DNA from: Nakamurella alba
GTDB taxonomy: Bacteria; Actinomycetota; Actinomycetes; Mycobacteriales; Nakamurellaceae
Reading direction: 5' to 3'
Length of the DNA stretch: 64,000 nt
Assembly (NCBI RefSeq): GCF_009707545.1
Contig: NZ_WLYK01000001.1
Coordinates: 1,736,001 to 1,800,000 of the forward strand
Part shown: positions 32,326 to 41,200 of the stretch, piece after piece
Layout of the letters: the number at the start of each line of letters is the position of its first letter
Position numbering within the stretch: position 1 is the stretch's first letter
Notes under the pieces: model-generated
The model's database searches: none
Seen by the model: the letters and a program-made list of their open reading frames with translations, nothing else
Told to the model about the DNA's origin: nothing
Program-made: the position numbers and the translations under genes

Positions 32326-34602
32326 TCAGCCGGTCACCGCCTGCTCGGGACGGATGTTGAAGTTGTCACGGAACACGTTGTCCGGGTCGTAGCGGCGCTT
32401 GAGATCGCGCAGCCGCGCGATGGTCGCGGGTGGGAAGGCATCGTCGAGTCTCGCCTCGCGCAGGTCGGTGTCGAAACTGGGGTACAGGCCGGAGAAGTGC
32501 GGGTGCAGGGCGTCCCAGCGGTCGTCGAGCCGCGCCCTGTCACCGCCGAACGCGATCACCGAGAAGTTGGCCGACCGGTTGCCGTAGGCGGTGGCGGCAG
32601 GATCGACGTCGCCGACAGCACCGCCGACACAGCGGATCTGGAAGAAATAGCTGGTGCCTGCGTCGAGCAGGCCGGCGATCCCGGAGGTGAACGCCGGGGT
32701 CAGGTGGTCGATCAGACCGGATCTCGCCACCGGGTCACCCTGACCGTTGTGGGCGGCCGGGCTGGCGTTGTTCATCACGCTCGCGTACCGGGTGAGCGAG
32801 ACCGACTGGTCCAGCAGCGGTCCGGTGTCGGCGAGCGGTTGCAGGCGGGAGATGATCGTGTCCGGGTCGTCGCAGTCCACCATTGCCATCAGCTGGGCCA
32901 CCTGCGGCCGCCCGGGCCGGGTCGCGCCCATGATCAGGAAGCAGGTCAGGTCGCGGGGCGCTGCCTCCATCACCGCACCGAACCGCACCAGGTAGTCGGC
33001 GATGTCGTCCACCCGGATCGCGAGCTGGGCCCAGCCCACGTCACCGACCTCGTCCACCTCGAACTCGAACGCCGTGACGATGCCGAAGTTGGCCCCGGCG
33101 CCCCGCACCGCCCAGAACAGATCCGGCTCGTGCTCCGCGTCGGCCCGCACGAGAGTCCCGTCCGAGAGCACGATCTCAACCGCGCGCAGGTGGTCGACGG
33201 TCAACCCGTGCTGACGGGCCAGCCAGCCGATCCCGCCCGCTGTGGCCAGCCCGCCGACGCCGACCCCGCCGTAATCGCCGGAGCTGAGCGCCCAGCCGTA
33301 CGGGTCGAGGGCCGCGGCCACCTCGCCCCACCTCGCCCCCGGGCCGAGCCGGACGATCCGCCGCGCCTCGTCCAGCACGGTGATCTCGTTCATCCCGGCC
33401 AGGTCGATCACGATGCCGCCGTCGTTCGTCGACCGCCCGCTGATGCCGTGGCCGCCGCTGCGCACCGCCAGTGGGACCTGCTGCCGGCGGGCGAACTCGA
33501 GTGCGGTCACCACGTCCTGCACGGATCCGGCCTGCAGGACCAGACCCGGTGAGCCGCCGCGCATGTAGGTGTTGCGGACCCGGCCGAACCGCGCGTCCCC
33601 GGGCTCGATCGCAGTGAGCCGGGCGGGGACGGCCTCGTAGTCGATTCCCGGTCGTCGACGCGCGCGCACCTCTGCACTCCGCACCGGGGCGAGATCGGCG
33701 GCACCCGGGCCACGGTGCTCCGCGACCGCCTCCCGCAGCGCAGGCGCGACCTCCTCGGCGAACATCTGGAGCGAGTACGGGTCGTCGGAGCCGAGGACGA
33801 AGGTGTCGACGCCCTGCTCGACGGCCAGCGGAAGCAGGTCTTCGACCCAGGTCGCCGGGGGCCCGGTGAGGATCTTGTCGGCGGCCCGGGCCGAACCGAA
33901 CTGCCCCATCACGTTGAGCAGCCGCCGGATCTCGCGCGGATCCCGCCCGGCCGCGACCGCGGCATCGTCGATCGTCCGGTTCCCCTTCTCGAGATCCCCG
34001 GGCTGCAGGTACGGCAGCGACGGCAGCCAGCCGTCGGCCGAGCGCCCGACCAAGCGGAGCATCCGGGGCTTGTAGGCCCCGATGTGGATGGGGATGTCGT
34101 GCGCCGGTGCCGGCCCACGCTTCGCGCCGTCGACCGAGTACACGGTGCCGGCCACCCGCAACGGTCGGCGCTCGGCGGGATCCCAGACGCCGCGGATGAT
34201 CCCGATCGCCTCCTCCAGGGAGGTCACCGCTTCGGCCGGCGTCAGACGGCGCCCGCCCATCGCCTCGATCGCGTCCCAGAAGGCGCCCGATCCCAGGCCG
34301 AGCTGCACCCGGCCGCCGGACAGCAGGTCCAGACTCGCCGCCGCCCGCGCCGCGACCGCCGGCAGGCGCAGCGGGAGGTTCAGCACGTTCGCCGACAACT
34401 GGATCGTGGTGGTGCGGGCAGCCACCCAGCAGAGCAAGGTCCAGGTGTCGTGGAAGGTCGGCTGATAGGGGTGGTCCTGGAAGGTGACGAGGTCGTAGCC
34501 CCACTCCTCGCTGCGCCGCGCGAGGTCGACCGGCTGGGACGGCGGATCGTTCACCGGGGTGAGGAACGTGCCGAAGCTGAGCGGCCGGTGGTAGTCGGGC
34601 AT
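32326..34602 (-). CDS. Fusion: luciferase-like oxidoreductase plus FAD-linked (BBE-type) oxidase
   Basis: A 758-residue two-enzyme fusion. Residues about 5-300 form an LLM/F420-type TIM barrel (LVTFQDHPYQP, GRVQLGLGSGAFWD, PIHIGAYKPRML). Residues about 335-758 form an FAD-binding PCMH domain with a berberine-bridge C-terminus (YDPDNVFRDNFNI). The histidine that can bind FAD covalently is present in RSGGHGISGR. The cysteine used for a second bond in berberine-bridge enzymes is replaced (SSGDYGGVGVGG), so a single bond is likely. No signal peptide is seen. The start at 34602 (MPDYHRPLSFG) is the usual LLM N-terminus. The reading frame runs through both parts without a break. Confidence 0.85.
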   Translation of the reverse strand: MPDYHRPLSFGTFLTPVNDPPSQPVDLARRSEEWGYDLVTFQDHPYQPTFHDTWTLLCWVAARTTTIQLSANVLNLPLRLPAVAARAAASLDLLSGGRVQLGLGSGAFWDAIEAMGGRRLTPAEAVTSLEEAIGIIRGVWDPAERRPLRVAGTVYSVDGAKRGPAPAHDIPIHIGAYKPRMLRLVGRSADGWLPSLPYLQPGDLEKGNRTIDDAAVAAGRDPREIRRLLNVMGQFGSARAADKILTGPPATWVEDLLPLAVEQGVDTFVLGSDDPYSLQMFAEEVAPALREAVAEHRGPGAADLAPVRSAEVRARRRPGIDYEAVPARLTAIEPGDARFGRVRNTYMRGGSPGLVLQAGSVQDVVTALEFARRQQVPLAVRSGGHGISGRSTNDGGIVIDLAGMNEITVLDEARRIVRLGPGARWGEVAAALDPYGWALSSGDYGGVGVGGLATAGGIGWLARQHGLTVDHLRAVEIVLSDGTLVRADAEHEPDLFWAVRGAGANFGIVTAFEFEVDEVGDVGWAQLAIRVDDIADYLVRFGAVMEAAPRDLTCFLIMGATRPGRPQVAQLMAMVDCDDPDTIISRLQPLADTGPLLDQSVSLTRYASVMNNASPAAHNGQGDPVARSGLIDHLTPAFTSGIAGLLDAGTSYFFQIRCVGGAVGDVDPAATAYGNRSANFSVIAFGGDRARLDDRWDALHPHFSGLYPSFDTDLREARLDDAFPPATIARLRDLKRRYDPDNVFRDNFNIRPEQAVTG

Positions 34603-34664
34603 GCTCCGAGTCTGCGCCGGTGAGCGCACCCGGTGCAAACCACGGAGAAGTTACTTCGAAATTC

Positions 34665-34678
34665 CTAGCCAACGGCTG
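34665..34678. promoter_or_regulatory. Weak ninth match to the island TetR operator
   Basis: CTAGCC-AA-CGGCTG lies 63 bp before the fusion gene start. It keeps the spacing of the motif but has more mismatches. It would link the fusion enzyme to the catabolic regulon if real. Confidence 0.3.
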
Positions 34679-34739
34679 ATCGCTTCCTGGACGTCGAGGC
34701 GATGGTGTGCCGCGCGCGTCGTCGCGCGAGAATGGCGGG

Positions 34740-35546
34740 ATGGCAACCCCGCCGGAGGTCACCACGTCGACCCTGCAGCAGCAGGCGTGGGACGCGGCCG
34801 CGCGTTGGGCGGACAGCGACATGCCGCTGGCGGAGATCGTCCGCCGGGTGCCCGCCGATCTGGCTGACGGCGTGCGGGCGCAGGCCGAGGCGGCGGTGCC
34901 GGCCCGGGGTCGACTCTTCGCCGGTTCCCTCGCGTTCGCCCTGGCCTGGGCCGTGGCTGTCGACGTCAGCCTGCTCGTCATCGGATCGAGCGCAGCCCGC
35001 CCGGTCCCCGGACTCACCGTGCTGATCTGCGTGGGCGCGGTCCTGGTGGCGCTGGTGTTCGGCACGGTGGCCGGCCGGCACCGGGTGAAGGAGCGACGCA
35101 TCCGCTGGGGACATCTGCGGAGTCAGGGGCTCGCCGCGGTGGCCGAGGACGCGGCCCGTACGGTCTGGTCCCGCCAGGTGGGAGGTCGTTGGCGACCGTA
35201 CGGACCGGTGCCGCCGGCCGGCACGGACCAGCGCGCGGCCGAGGCCTGGATGCGCCGCTTGGGTGCCGCCGACGGGCGGTTGCGCGTCGTGGTGTCCGCG
35301 CCGTCGCCTGATGCGATCCGTCGTGTTGCTCCCGGCGGACCGATCGTCTTCCTGTCGGCCGATCCCGACCAGCCACCTGACATCGACGACGCCGCAGATG
35401 ATCTCGGGCTCGCCGTGTTCGGGGTCGAGCATCGCACCCTGATCGCCCACAGTGCTCTCGCCCGTCAGGTGGTCGACGCTCTCCGCAACGGTGCCGGCGC
35501 CCCTGCCGATCTGCTCAGCCCAGCGGAGCGGACAACTCCAGGTTGA
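34740..35546 (+). CDS. Hypothetical two-TM membrane protein
   Basis: A 268-residue protein I do not recognise. Residues 1-60 are soluble and helical. Two hydrophobic segments follow (SLAFALAWAVAVDVSLLVIG and LTVLICVGAVLVALVFGTVAG). A cytoplasmic domain of about 140 residues comes after them, with strand-like segments (RLRVVVSAP, PIVFLSADP, GLAVFGV). The C-terminal domain has the look of a small alpha/beta fold, but no catalytic motif is clear. The start MATPPEV at 34740 is chosen because the upstream extension lacks hydrophobic or conserved character. Its 3' end overlaps the VOC gene on the other strand. Confidence 0.65.
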   Translation: MATPPEVTTSTLQQQAWDAAARWADSDMPLAEIVRRVPADLADGVRAQAEAAVPARGRLFAGSLAFALAWAVAVDVSLLVIGSSAARPVPGLTVLICVGAVLVALVFGTVAGRHRVKERRIRWGHLRSQGLAAVAEDAARTVWSRQVGGRWRPYGPVPPAGTDQRAAEAWMRRLGAADGRLRVVVSAPSPDAIRRVAPGGPIVFLSADPDQPPDIDDAADDLGLAVFGVEHRTLIAHSALARQVVDALRNGAGAPADLLSPAERTTPG

Positions 35547-35952
35547 TGCCGTCCGGGTCCTGGAACGACAGGATCGCCATGCCGGCCGCGGTCAGGTCGA
35601 TGACCTCACCGTGCTCGATGCCCTCCGCGGAGAAGCGCTCCGCCGCCGCGACCAGGTCGTCCCGGGACGCGACCGCGAAGCTGACGTGATCGAGACCGGC
35701 CTGGTCCGGATCGAAGACGCTGTCACCGGGCGCCACCGGGCGAAGCCCGAGGAGTGCGCCGGAGGGCGTGCTGAACACCGTGCCGCCGTAGAACTTCTCG
35801 GGAGCCTCACGGACCCCCGGTTCGTCCACGTGGTCGGACATGTCCACGGCGATCGGCCAGCCCAACACCTGCGAGTAGAAGGCCTTGGACCGGGCGATGT
35901 CGCTGACGGTGAGCCGGACGTGGGAGAAACCGGAACTGTCGATGATGGCCAT
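35515..35952 (-). CDS. VOC family protein
   Basis: A 145-residue glyoxalase/bleomycin-resistance-fold protein. Two beta-alpha-beta-beta-beta units are visible: FSHVRLTVSDIARSKAFYSQVLGW (about 9-32) and LDHVSFAVASRDDL. The end FQDPDGINLELSAPL is typical and carries the last metal-ligand Glu. It could bind a small toxic molecule or act on a small substrate. It is convergent with the upstream membrane protein gene, overlapping by 32 bp. Confidence 0.85.
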   Translation of the reverse strand: MAIIDSSGFSHVRLTVSDIARSKAFYSQVLGWPIAVDMSDHVDEPGVREAPEKFYGGTVFSTPSGALLGLRPVAPGDSVFDPDQAGLDHVSFAVASRDDLVAAAERFSAEGIEHGEVIDLTAAGMAILSFQDPDGINLELSAPLG

Positions 35953-36023
35953 GTTTCCGGCGGTTCCCGCCTCGCGCTTACCGGAATCGGGACTCTCGTC
36001 GGGAGTAGAGACTTCTTGGGGCG

Positions 36024-36269
36024 TCAGATCAACACCAGGAGAAGGACGACGAGGGCGACCAGGATCACCAGCAGCCCGACCAGGACGAACCGGAGTGTGC
36101 CCGGGGACCTTTGTGCGGATGGCGCCGGGACGAATTCCATCGACGGGGCCTGGCCGGGTGCGAACGGAACCCCGGTATGTGGCCGGTCCATCGGATTCTC
36201 CGGCGATCCGTACGGCTGCGGCGGGCCGAAGTTCGACCCTTCACGGATGCGGAACTCGTCCTCGGTCAT
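36024..36269 (-). CDS. Small tail-anchored membrane protein
   Basis: An 81-residue protein with a Pro/Gly-rich hydrophilic N-terminal part (about 60 residues) and a single C-terminal hydrophobic segment of about 20 residues that ends the protein. This layout is that of a tail-anchored protein exposed to the cytoplasm. It overlaps the upstream gene by ATGA and is surely made together with it. The function is unknown. Confidence 0.65.
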   Translation of the reverse strand: MTEDEFRIREGSNFGPPQPYGSPENPMDRPHTGVPFAPGQAPSMEFVPAPSAQRSPGTLRFVLVGLLVILVALVVLLLVLI

Positions 36270-36751
36270 GGGCGCCCGACTCCGATCGCGATCATCAACA
36301 CGGCAACCTCCCCGACCAGCAGTGCCACGCCGGCTCGGTACGCGTTGAACCGCCGCTCGATCAACGGCTGGTTCCTGTCCGCTGCGCGGCTTGCACTCAC
36401 AGTCGCCATCCGGAGGATCTTGTTGGCATCTCTCCGCGACTCCTCGTCGAGCACGTCCAGCGCGTTGATGCCGAACGCCCACCGCTTCACCGGGAACAGC
36501 ACGAACATCGCGCAACCACCGACCGAGAGAACCACCGCCGCGAGCACCCACGTCGCCCAGGTGGGCAGCAGGTACTCGGGGGACGACTGATCGGCGCCGA
36601 ACAAGCCCAGACCCGCCGTGAAGGAGGTGCCGATCGCGGCAGCGGCCAGCAGCCCGGCCGAGCGTGTCCGAAGATCCGCGATCGTCTGCAGCTGTTCCTT
36701 CAGCCGGGCATCGGCGAGGTCGTAGGCGAACCGGTAGGTCTCGTTGATCAT
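36266..36751 (-). CDS. Hypothetical three-TM membrane protein
   Basis: A 161-residue membrane protein. An amphipathic N-terminal helix (INETYRFAYDLADARLKEQL) leads into a hydrophobic hairpin (about residues 30-80). A charged helix of about 50 residues follows, then a last membrane segment (AGVALLVGEVAVLMIAIGV). The layout recalls small 2TM effector-like families (SLATT or Pycsar-TM types), but I see no defining motif. The start at 36751 is chosen because GGAGGG lies before it. It is coupled to the tail-anchored protein gene at 36024. Confidence 0.65.
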   Translation of the reverse strand: MINETYRFAYDLADARLKEQLQTIADLRTRSAGLLAAAAIGTSFTAGLGLFGADQSSPEYLLPTWATWVLAAVVLSVGGCAMFVLFPVKRWAFGINALDVLDEESRRDANKILRMATVSASRAADRNQPLIERRFNAYRAGVALLVGEVAVLMIAIGVGRP

Positions 36752-36891
36752 CGACGACTGGCCCTCCGATCCGCTCGTCACCTGCGAGAACGATGGCGTG
36801 GACCAGCATGACACCGGAACGGCAGTTTGTCCGATCCGATGAAGCGGTGCGGCAATGATTGGTGTGGCAAACAATGGCGTAGCATGGAACC

Positions 36892-37368
36892 GTGACCAAC
36901 AGGCCCGCTACCGCTGCCCCACCCGACGATCCGCTGACGCTCGATCAGCAGGTGTGTTTCGCCCTCGTCGTGGCGTCGCGGGGTGTGCTGTCGCTGTACC
37001 GGCCGCTGCTCGAACCGATGGGGCTGACGCACCCGCAGTACCTGGTGATGCTGGCGCTGTGGGAGAAGGATCCGCGGTCGGTCAAGGAGCTGTCCGAGGT
37101 GCTGGACCTGGACCCGGGCACGCTCTCGCCGTTGCTCAAGCGCCTGGAGGCCTCCGGTCTGGTCGAGCGACGGCGCTCGACGACCGACGAGCGGCTGCTC
37201 GCGGTGACGCTGACCGGCCCCGGTCGCGCACTGCGGACAAAGGCGTTGGAGATCCCACCGGCAATCGTCCAGCGGCTCGGGATGCCGCTCGACCAACTCG
37301 AGCGGCTACGGGACGACCTGCACCGGCTGATGGCGGCCGCCGCCACGGATCGGGCAGGAGAGAGCTGA
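36892..37368 (+). CDS. OhrR-like MarR family regulator
   Basis: A 158-residue winged-helix repressor. The N-terminal pattern LDQQVCFALVVASR matches the OhrR subgroup, in which the reactive Cys (here C22) senses organic hydroperoxides. The following LYRPLLEPMGLTHPQYLVML and the wing region ERRRSTTDERLLAV are also typical. No ohr peroxidase gene is next to it. A small membrane protein gene overlaps its stop by one base (TGATG). Direct repression of its own operon is probable. Confidence 0.85.
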   Translation: MTNRPATAAPPDDPLTLDQQVCFALVVASRGVLSLYRPLLEPMGLTHPQYLVMLALWEKDPRSVKELSEVLDLDPGTLSPLLKRLEASGLVERRRSTTDERLLAVTLTGPGRALRTKALEIPPAIVQRLGMPLDQLERLRDDLHRLMAAAATDRAGES

Positions 37369-37571
37369 TGTCGCACTCCGGGTCCATCCCGCCCGCGCAA
37401 CGGCGCCTCACCATCGTGCTCGCCGCGGTGTTCGTCGTGCTCGTGGTCGGTGGCTCGCTCGTCGGCAACGCCCTCGCCGGTACCCCGATCGACTGGCTCT
37501 GGATGATCGCGGGCACCGCCTTCATCACCCTGCTGTTCGCGCTGTTCCTCTGGGTCCGGCTCAGTGACTGA
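37368..37571 (+). CDS. Small two-TM membrane protein
   Basis: A 67-residue protein with two hydrophobic segments (LTIVLAAVFVVLVVGGSLVG and WMIAGTAFITLLFALFLWV). The ATG overlaps the stop of the OhrR-like gene, so the two are coupled. The function is unknown; membrane stress or transport of an oxidant are guesses only. Confidence 0.65.
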   Translation: MSHSGSIPPAQRRLTIVLAAVFVVLVVGGSLVGNALAGTPIDWLWMIAGTAFITLLFALFLWVRLSD

Positions 37572-37622
37572 CGCGCCTGACAAGGCCTGACGTCACCGAT
37601 CACGCCGCGTCAGGACCGCACC

Positions 37623-37650
37623 GGAACCGGACCTGAAGGGAACCGTAAGG
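37623..37650 (+). promoter_or_regulatory. Putative SARP/BTAD-regulator box: three 11-bp-spaced repeats
   Basis: GGAACC (37623), TGAAGG (37634) and GTAAGG (37645) are spaced exactly 11 bp apart. They lie 81 bp before the DHFR-family gene. The 18-base core from 37632 to 37649 occurs almost unchanged at 41513. Direct repeats with 11-bp spacing are the usual target of SARP-type regulators, and a BTAD regulator gene lies next door. Confidence 0.6.
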
Positions 37651-37730
37651 TCGGCCCGGCAGTGTTCTCGGTGTCAGGAGAACACGAACGGCCCGGACGA
37701 AGAGCCGGACCAGAACCCAAGGAGCCCGAC

Positions 37731-38285
37731 ATGCGCAAGCTGATCAACTCGACCTACATCACCCTCGACGGCCACATCGAGAACCCTATGTTCACGATGG
37801 ACTACTTCGACGAGGAGGCCGGCGCCGTCGCCGGTGCCATCACCGAGGCCGCCGACGCGATGCTGATGGGGCGGGCCACGTACGACGGGATGTCGCAGGC
37901 CTGGCCGAACCGGGACGAGAACGACCCGTCCACCGGCGCCGCCTACTTCAACAACGTCAAGAAGTACGTCGCCTCCACCACGCTGACCGATCCCACCTGG
38001 AAGAACACCGAGGTGCTGCAGGGCGACCTGGTCGAAGCGGTCACCGCACTGAAGGCCACCGAGGGCAAGGACATCATCCAGTACGGCTACGGCTCGGTCA
38101 CCGACCAGCTGGTCAAGGCCGGTCTGGTGGACGAGGTGATCTTCTGGATCCACCCGGTCCTGGTCGGCGGCCCCTCGCTGACCTCGCCGCTGCAGGACGC
38201 CGCGGCCACGTTCGAGCTGATCGGCACCAAGGTCTTCGGCAACGGCGTGATCGTCGCGACCTACCGCCCGAAGACCGCCGGCTGA
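37731..38285 (+). CDS. Dihydrofolate reductase family (RibD C-terminal-like) protein
   Basis: A 184-residue protein of the RibD-C/DHFR-like fold. Typical segments are INSTYITLDGHIENP at the start, MLMGRATYDGMSQAWP, and VDEVIFWIHPVLVGG. Proteins of this group are NADPH-dependent reductases of unknown substrate in actinobacteria, not true folate enzymes. The ATG at 37731 has a strong AAGGAG site 6 bp before it. Its 3' end overlaps the convergent BTAD regulator gene by 25 bp. The repeats at 37623 suggest control by that regulator. Confidence 0.88.
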   Translation: MRKLINSTYITLDGHIENPMFTMDYFDEEAGAVAGAITEAADAMLMGRATYDGMSQAWPNRDENDPSTGAAYFNNVKKYVASTTLTDPTWKNTEVLQGDLVEAVTALKATEGKDIIQYGYGSVTDQLVKAGLVDEVIFWIHPVLVGGPSLTSPLQDAAATFELIGTKVFGNGVIVATYRPKTAG

Positions 38286-41200
38286 TCGGCGGCGCCGTCG
38301 CCGGTGCGCCCGTCCGGTCTCCCGGGCGCGCCGGCGAGGTCGGCCGTTCGGCCCACCAGCGCCTGGAGGTCGGCAACGTCCAGAGCGGCGCCTTCGGCCT
38401 CGGCAAGGCCGAAGGGTCCGGCCCCGAGGACCTCCCGGAGACGCCCCGCAAGCGCGCCGACCGTCTCCGTCTCCGCCGTGGGCAACGGGGGATCGGCGGA
38501 GTGCGAGGCTCCGGCCGCCCCCAGCAGGCGGGCGCCGTCGGTGGGATCGACGGCCAGCGCGGCCAACGACTCCAGTGCCCCGGCCGCATCGCGCGGGGAA
38601 CCCATCGCCATCGACGCCGTGAACGCCTCGGCGCAGAGCGCGGCAGCCGGACCCGGGAGATCCTGCTCCGAGTGGATCGACGCCAGCTCGAGCAGGATCA
38701 TCGGAAGATGCACGGGCGGCGAGCACTCCGCCCGAGCGGCTGCGATCATGGAGTCGAGAAGGCCTGCAGCCGTTCCAGTCTCGCCAAGGCGGCGGAGGGC
38801 CGTCGCCAGGCAGATGTCGGCGAGCACGGTCCCCGCAGAGGACCCCTGGTCCGCGGCCACCCGACGGGCCCGCTCGGCGAGTTCCCGCCCGGCCGCGACG
38901 TCGCCTGCCTGCAACCGGATCCACGCCAGCCAGGACAGCTTGCCCACCACATCGGGCCAGAGCTGCAGCTCTTCCGCCTGGTGCAGGCCCGTCGACAGCA
39001 GGGCAGCCGCGTCGTCCAACCGGCCCTCCATCTCGGCCAGGCCCGCCTGCCAGTCCGCGGCCTGCAGTTGTCCCCAGGGATCACCGATCACCGCGAAGAG
39101 CTCTGCGCCACGAGAACTCTCCCTCGCCAACGCGTCGAGATCACCGATCACATGCGCCAACCGGGCCCGGTCCACGGCCACCGCCGCCGTGACCCAGAGA
39201 GTGTCGTCACCATCGCCGTCGGCGCCGCCACCGTCGGCATCGGGTGTGCCCACCGGCAGTGCAGCCGCTCCGGGTTCGAGTTCGCTGCGCTCGATCAGCG
39301 CATGCGCGAGGAACCACCGCGCCCGCATCGGCGTTGCGGCGGCCGCCAGGACACCGGCGACCTCGTCGATCTCGATCGGCCCACCCAGCAGGATCGACAG
39401 CCCCAGCCGCCACGGCGCGGCCGCATCGGACGCCGCGGGGCTCCCCGTCACCGACAGCGCGGACAGCGCCTCGGTCAACCGGCCACGGAGGAACCGGTAC
39501 CAGAGCAACACCGTCGCGAGCCGCAGGCCACCTCCCGCGGCCTCGGCGGCGGCGAGGTTCCCACTCTCCGCGTCCAGGATGGGCAGCGCCGCAGCCTGTT
39601 CCGGGCCGCGCAGTCGCGCATCGGCGGATGTGGCGACGGCGACGCACCACTGCAGGTGCCGGTCGCGGAGGGCATCGGGTTCGGTCACCCGGGCGGCCGC
39701 GTACTCCCGGACCGACTCCAGGAGGTGGTACCGCGGTCCGGCTCCGCCGTCCTGCGGATCCGCACCGGCAGCGCCGTCGACGACCTCGTCGACCACCACC
39801 CCGTCGACCACCACCTCGTCGACCACCACCAGGGAGCGGTCGACGAGTCGTTCCAGCAGATCCGTGTCGGCATCGCAGACCACCGCGGCCGCTGCGCCGG
39901 TCCAGCCGCCCGAGAACACCGACAGCCGGGCCAGCGCGTCCCGGTCCGATGGGTCGAGCAGGTCCCAGCTCCAGCCGATGACGGCGGCCAGCGTGCGCTG
40001 CCGCGCCGGCTGGTCCCGTCGCCCCGAGTCCAGCAGCGCGAACCGGTCGTCCAGCCGGTCGAGCACGCCCTGGATGCCGAGTGTCCGCACCCGGGCCGCG
40101 GCCAGCTCCAGTGCCAGCGGCAGTCCGTCCAGCCGGCGGCAGAGCCGGGCGATCGGCGCGGCCGTGCGGTCGTCGATGCGGATGTCGCGGCGGTGCGCAG
40201 CGGCCCGTGCGGTGAAGAGCCGGGCCGCGGCCGACCGGCGCACGGTGTCCGTGTCGTCGGCGTCCGGCAGAGCGAGAGGCGCGACGTCGTAGAGGAACTC
40301 GCCGCCGATCCGGAGCGACTCCCGACTGGTCACCAGGAGTCGGAGGCCGGGCAGGGCGGCCAGCAGGGTCGCAGCCAGCTCGGCCACCGGCTCGATCACG
40401 TGCTCGGCGTTGTCCAGCACGAGCAGCGCGTCCCGGCCGTCGAGCGCCGCGACCAGCCGTCGGTCCGGGGGCGTCGCGTCGCCGGCCGACTCGTGCAGTC
40501 CGAGGGCGAGGGCCACCCGGCTCGCGACGTCGGGTGACCCGGCGGGCAGGGCAGCGAGTTCGACGAACCAGTTGCCGTCGGGACGCGGGGCATCCCGGGC
40601 GGTCTCGGTCGCCAGTCGGGTCTTGCCGACCCCGCCGGGGCCGATCAGGGTCACCAGCCGGTGCGCGTCCAGTGCCGCGCGCAGCGCGGCGAGCGCCGCA
40701 CCGCGGCCGATCAGCTCGTCGACCCCGGCGGGCACGCTGTTGCGGACCAGTGCGGCCCGCGGCGCCGGGGCGAGACCGGCGTCCTGGTCGAGGATCCGGG
40801 CCTGCAGTGCGGTCAGCTCCGGCCCGGGATCCAACCCCAGCTCGTCGGCCAGCCGCTCCCGGACATCGGCGTAGACCTCGAGCGCCTCCTTCTGCCGACC
40901 CGCCGCGTACAGCGCCCGCATCTGCAGGCCGCGCACGCTCTCCCGCAGCGGGTCCTCGTCGGCCCACCCGGCCAGCTCGCCGACCAGCAGGTCGTGGTCG
41001 CCGGCGGTCAGCCGGAGGTCGGCGAGCCGCTCGCGGAGCACCAGACGGTGCTCCTGCAGCCGGGTGATCTCGGTGTCGGCGAACCCGGCGTCGGCCATGT
41101 CGGCGAACGCCGGGCCGCGCCACAGCCCGAGCGCGCGAACCAGCGACGTCATGTCCCCGGCCGCTCCGAACGCGGCGAACTCGTCGGCGTCCACCTCCGT

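Noticed and set aside
37731-38285. True dihydrofolate reductase
   Set aside because: The protein fits the RibD-C/DHFR-like actinobacterial group and lacks the normal folate-binding motif order, so folA was not assigned.
39779-39840. CRISPR-like array
   Set aside because: The 15-bp repeats have no spacers, are in frame within a coding sequence and no cas genes are present.
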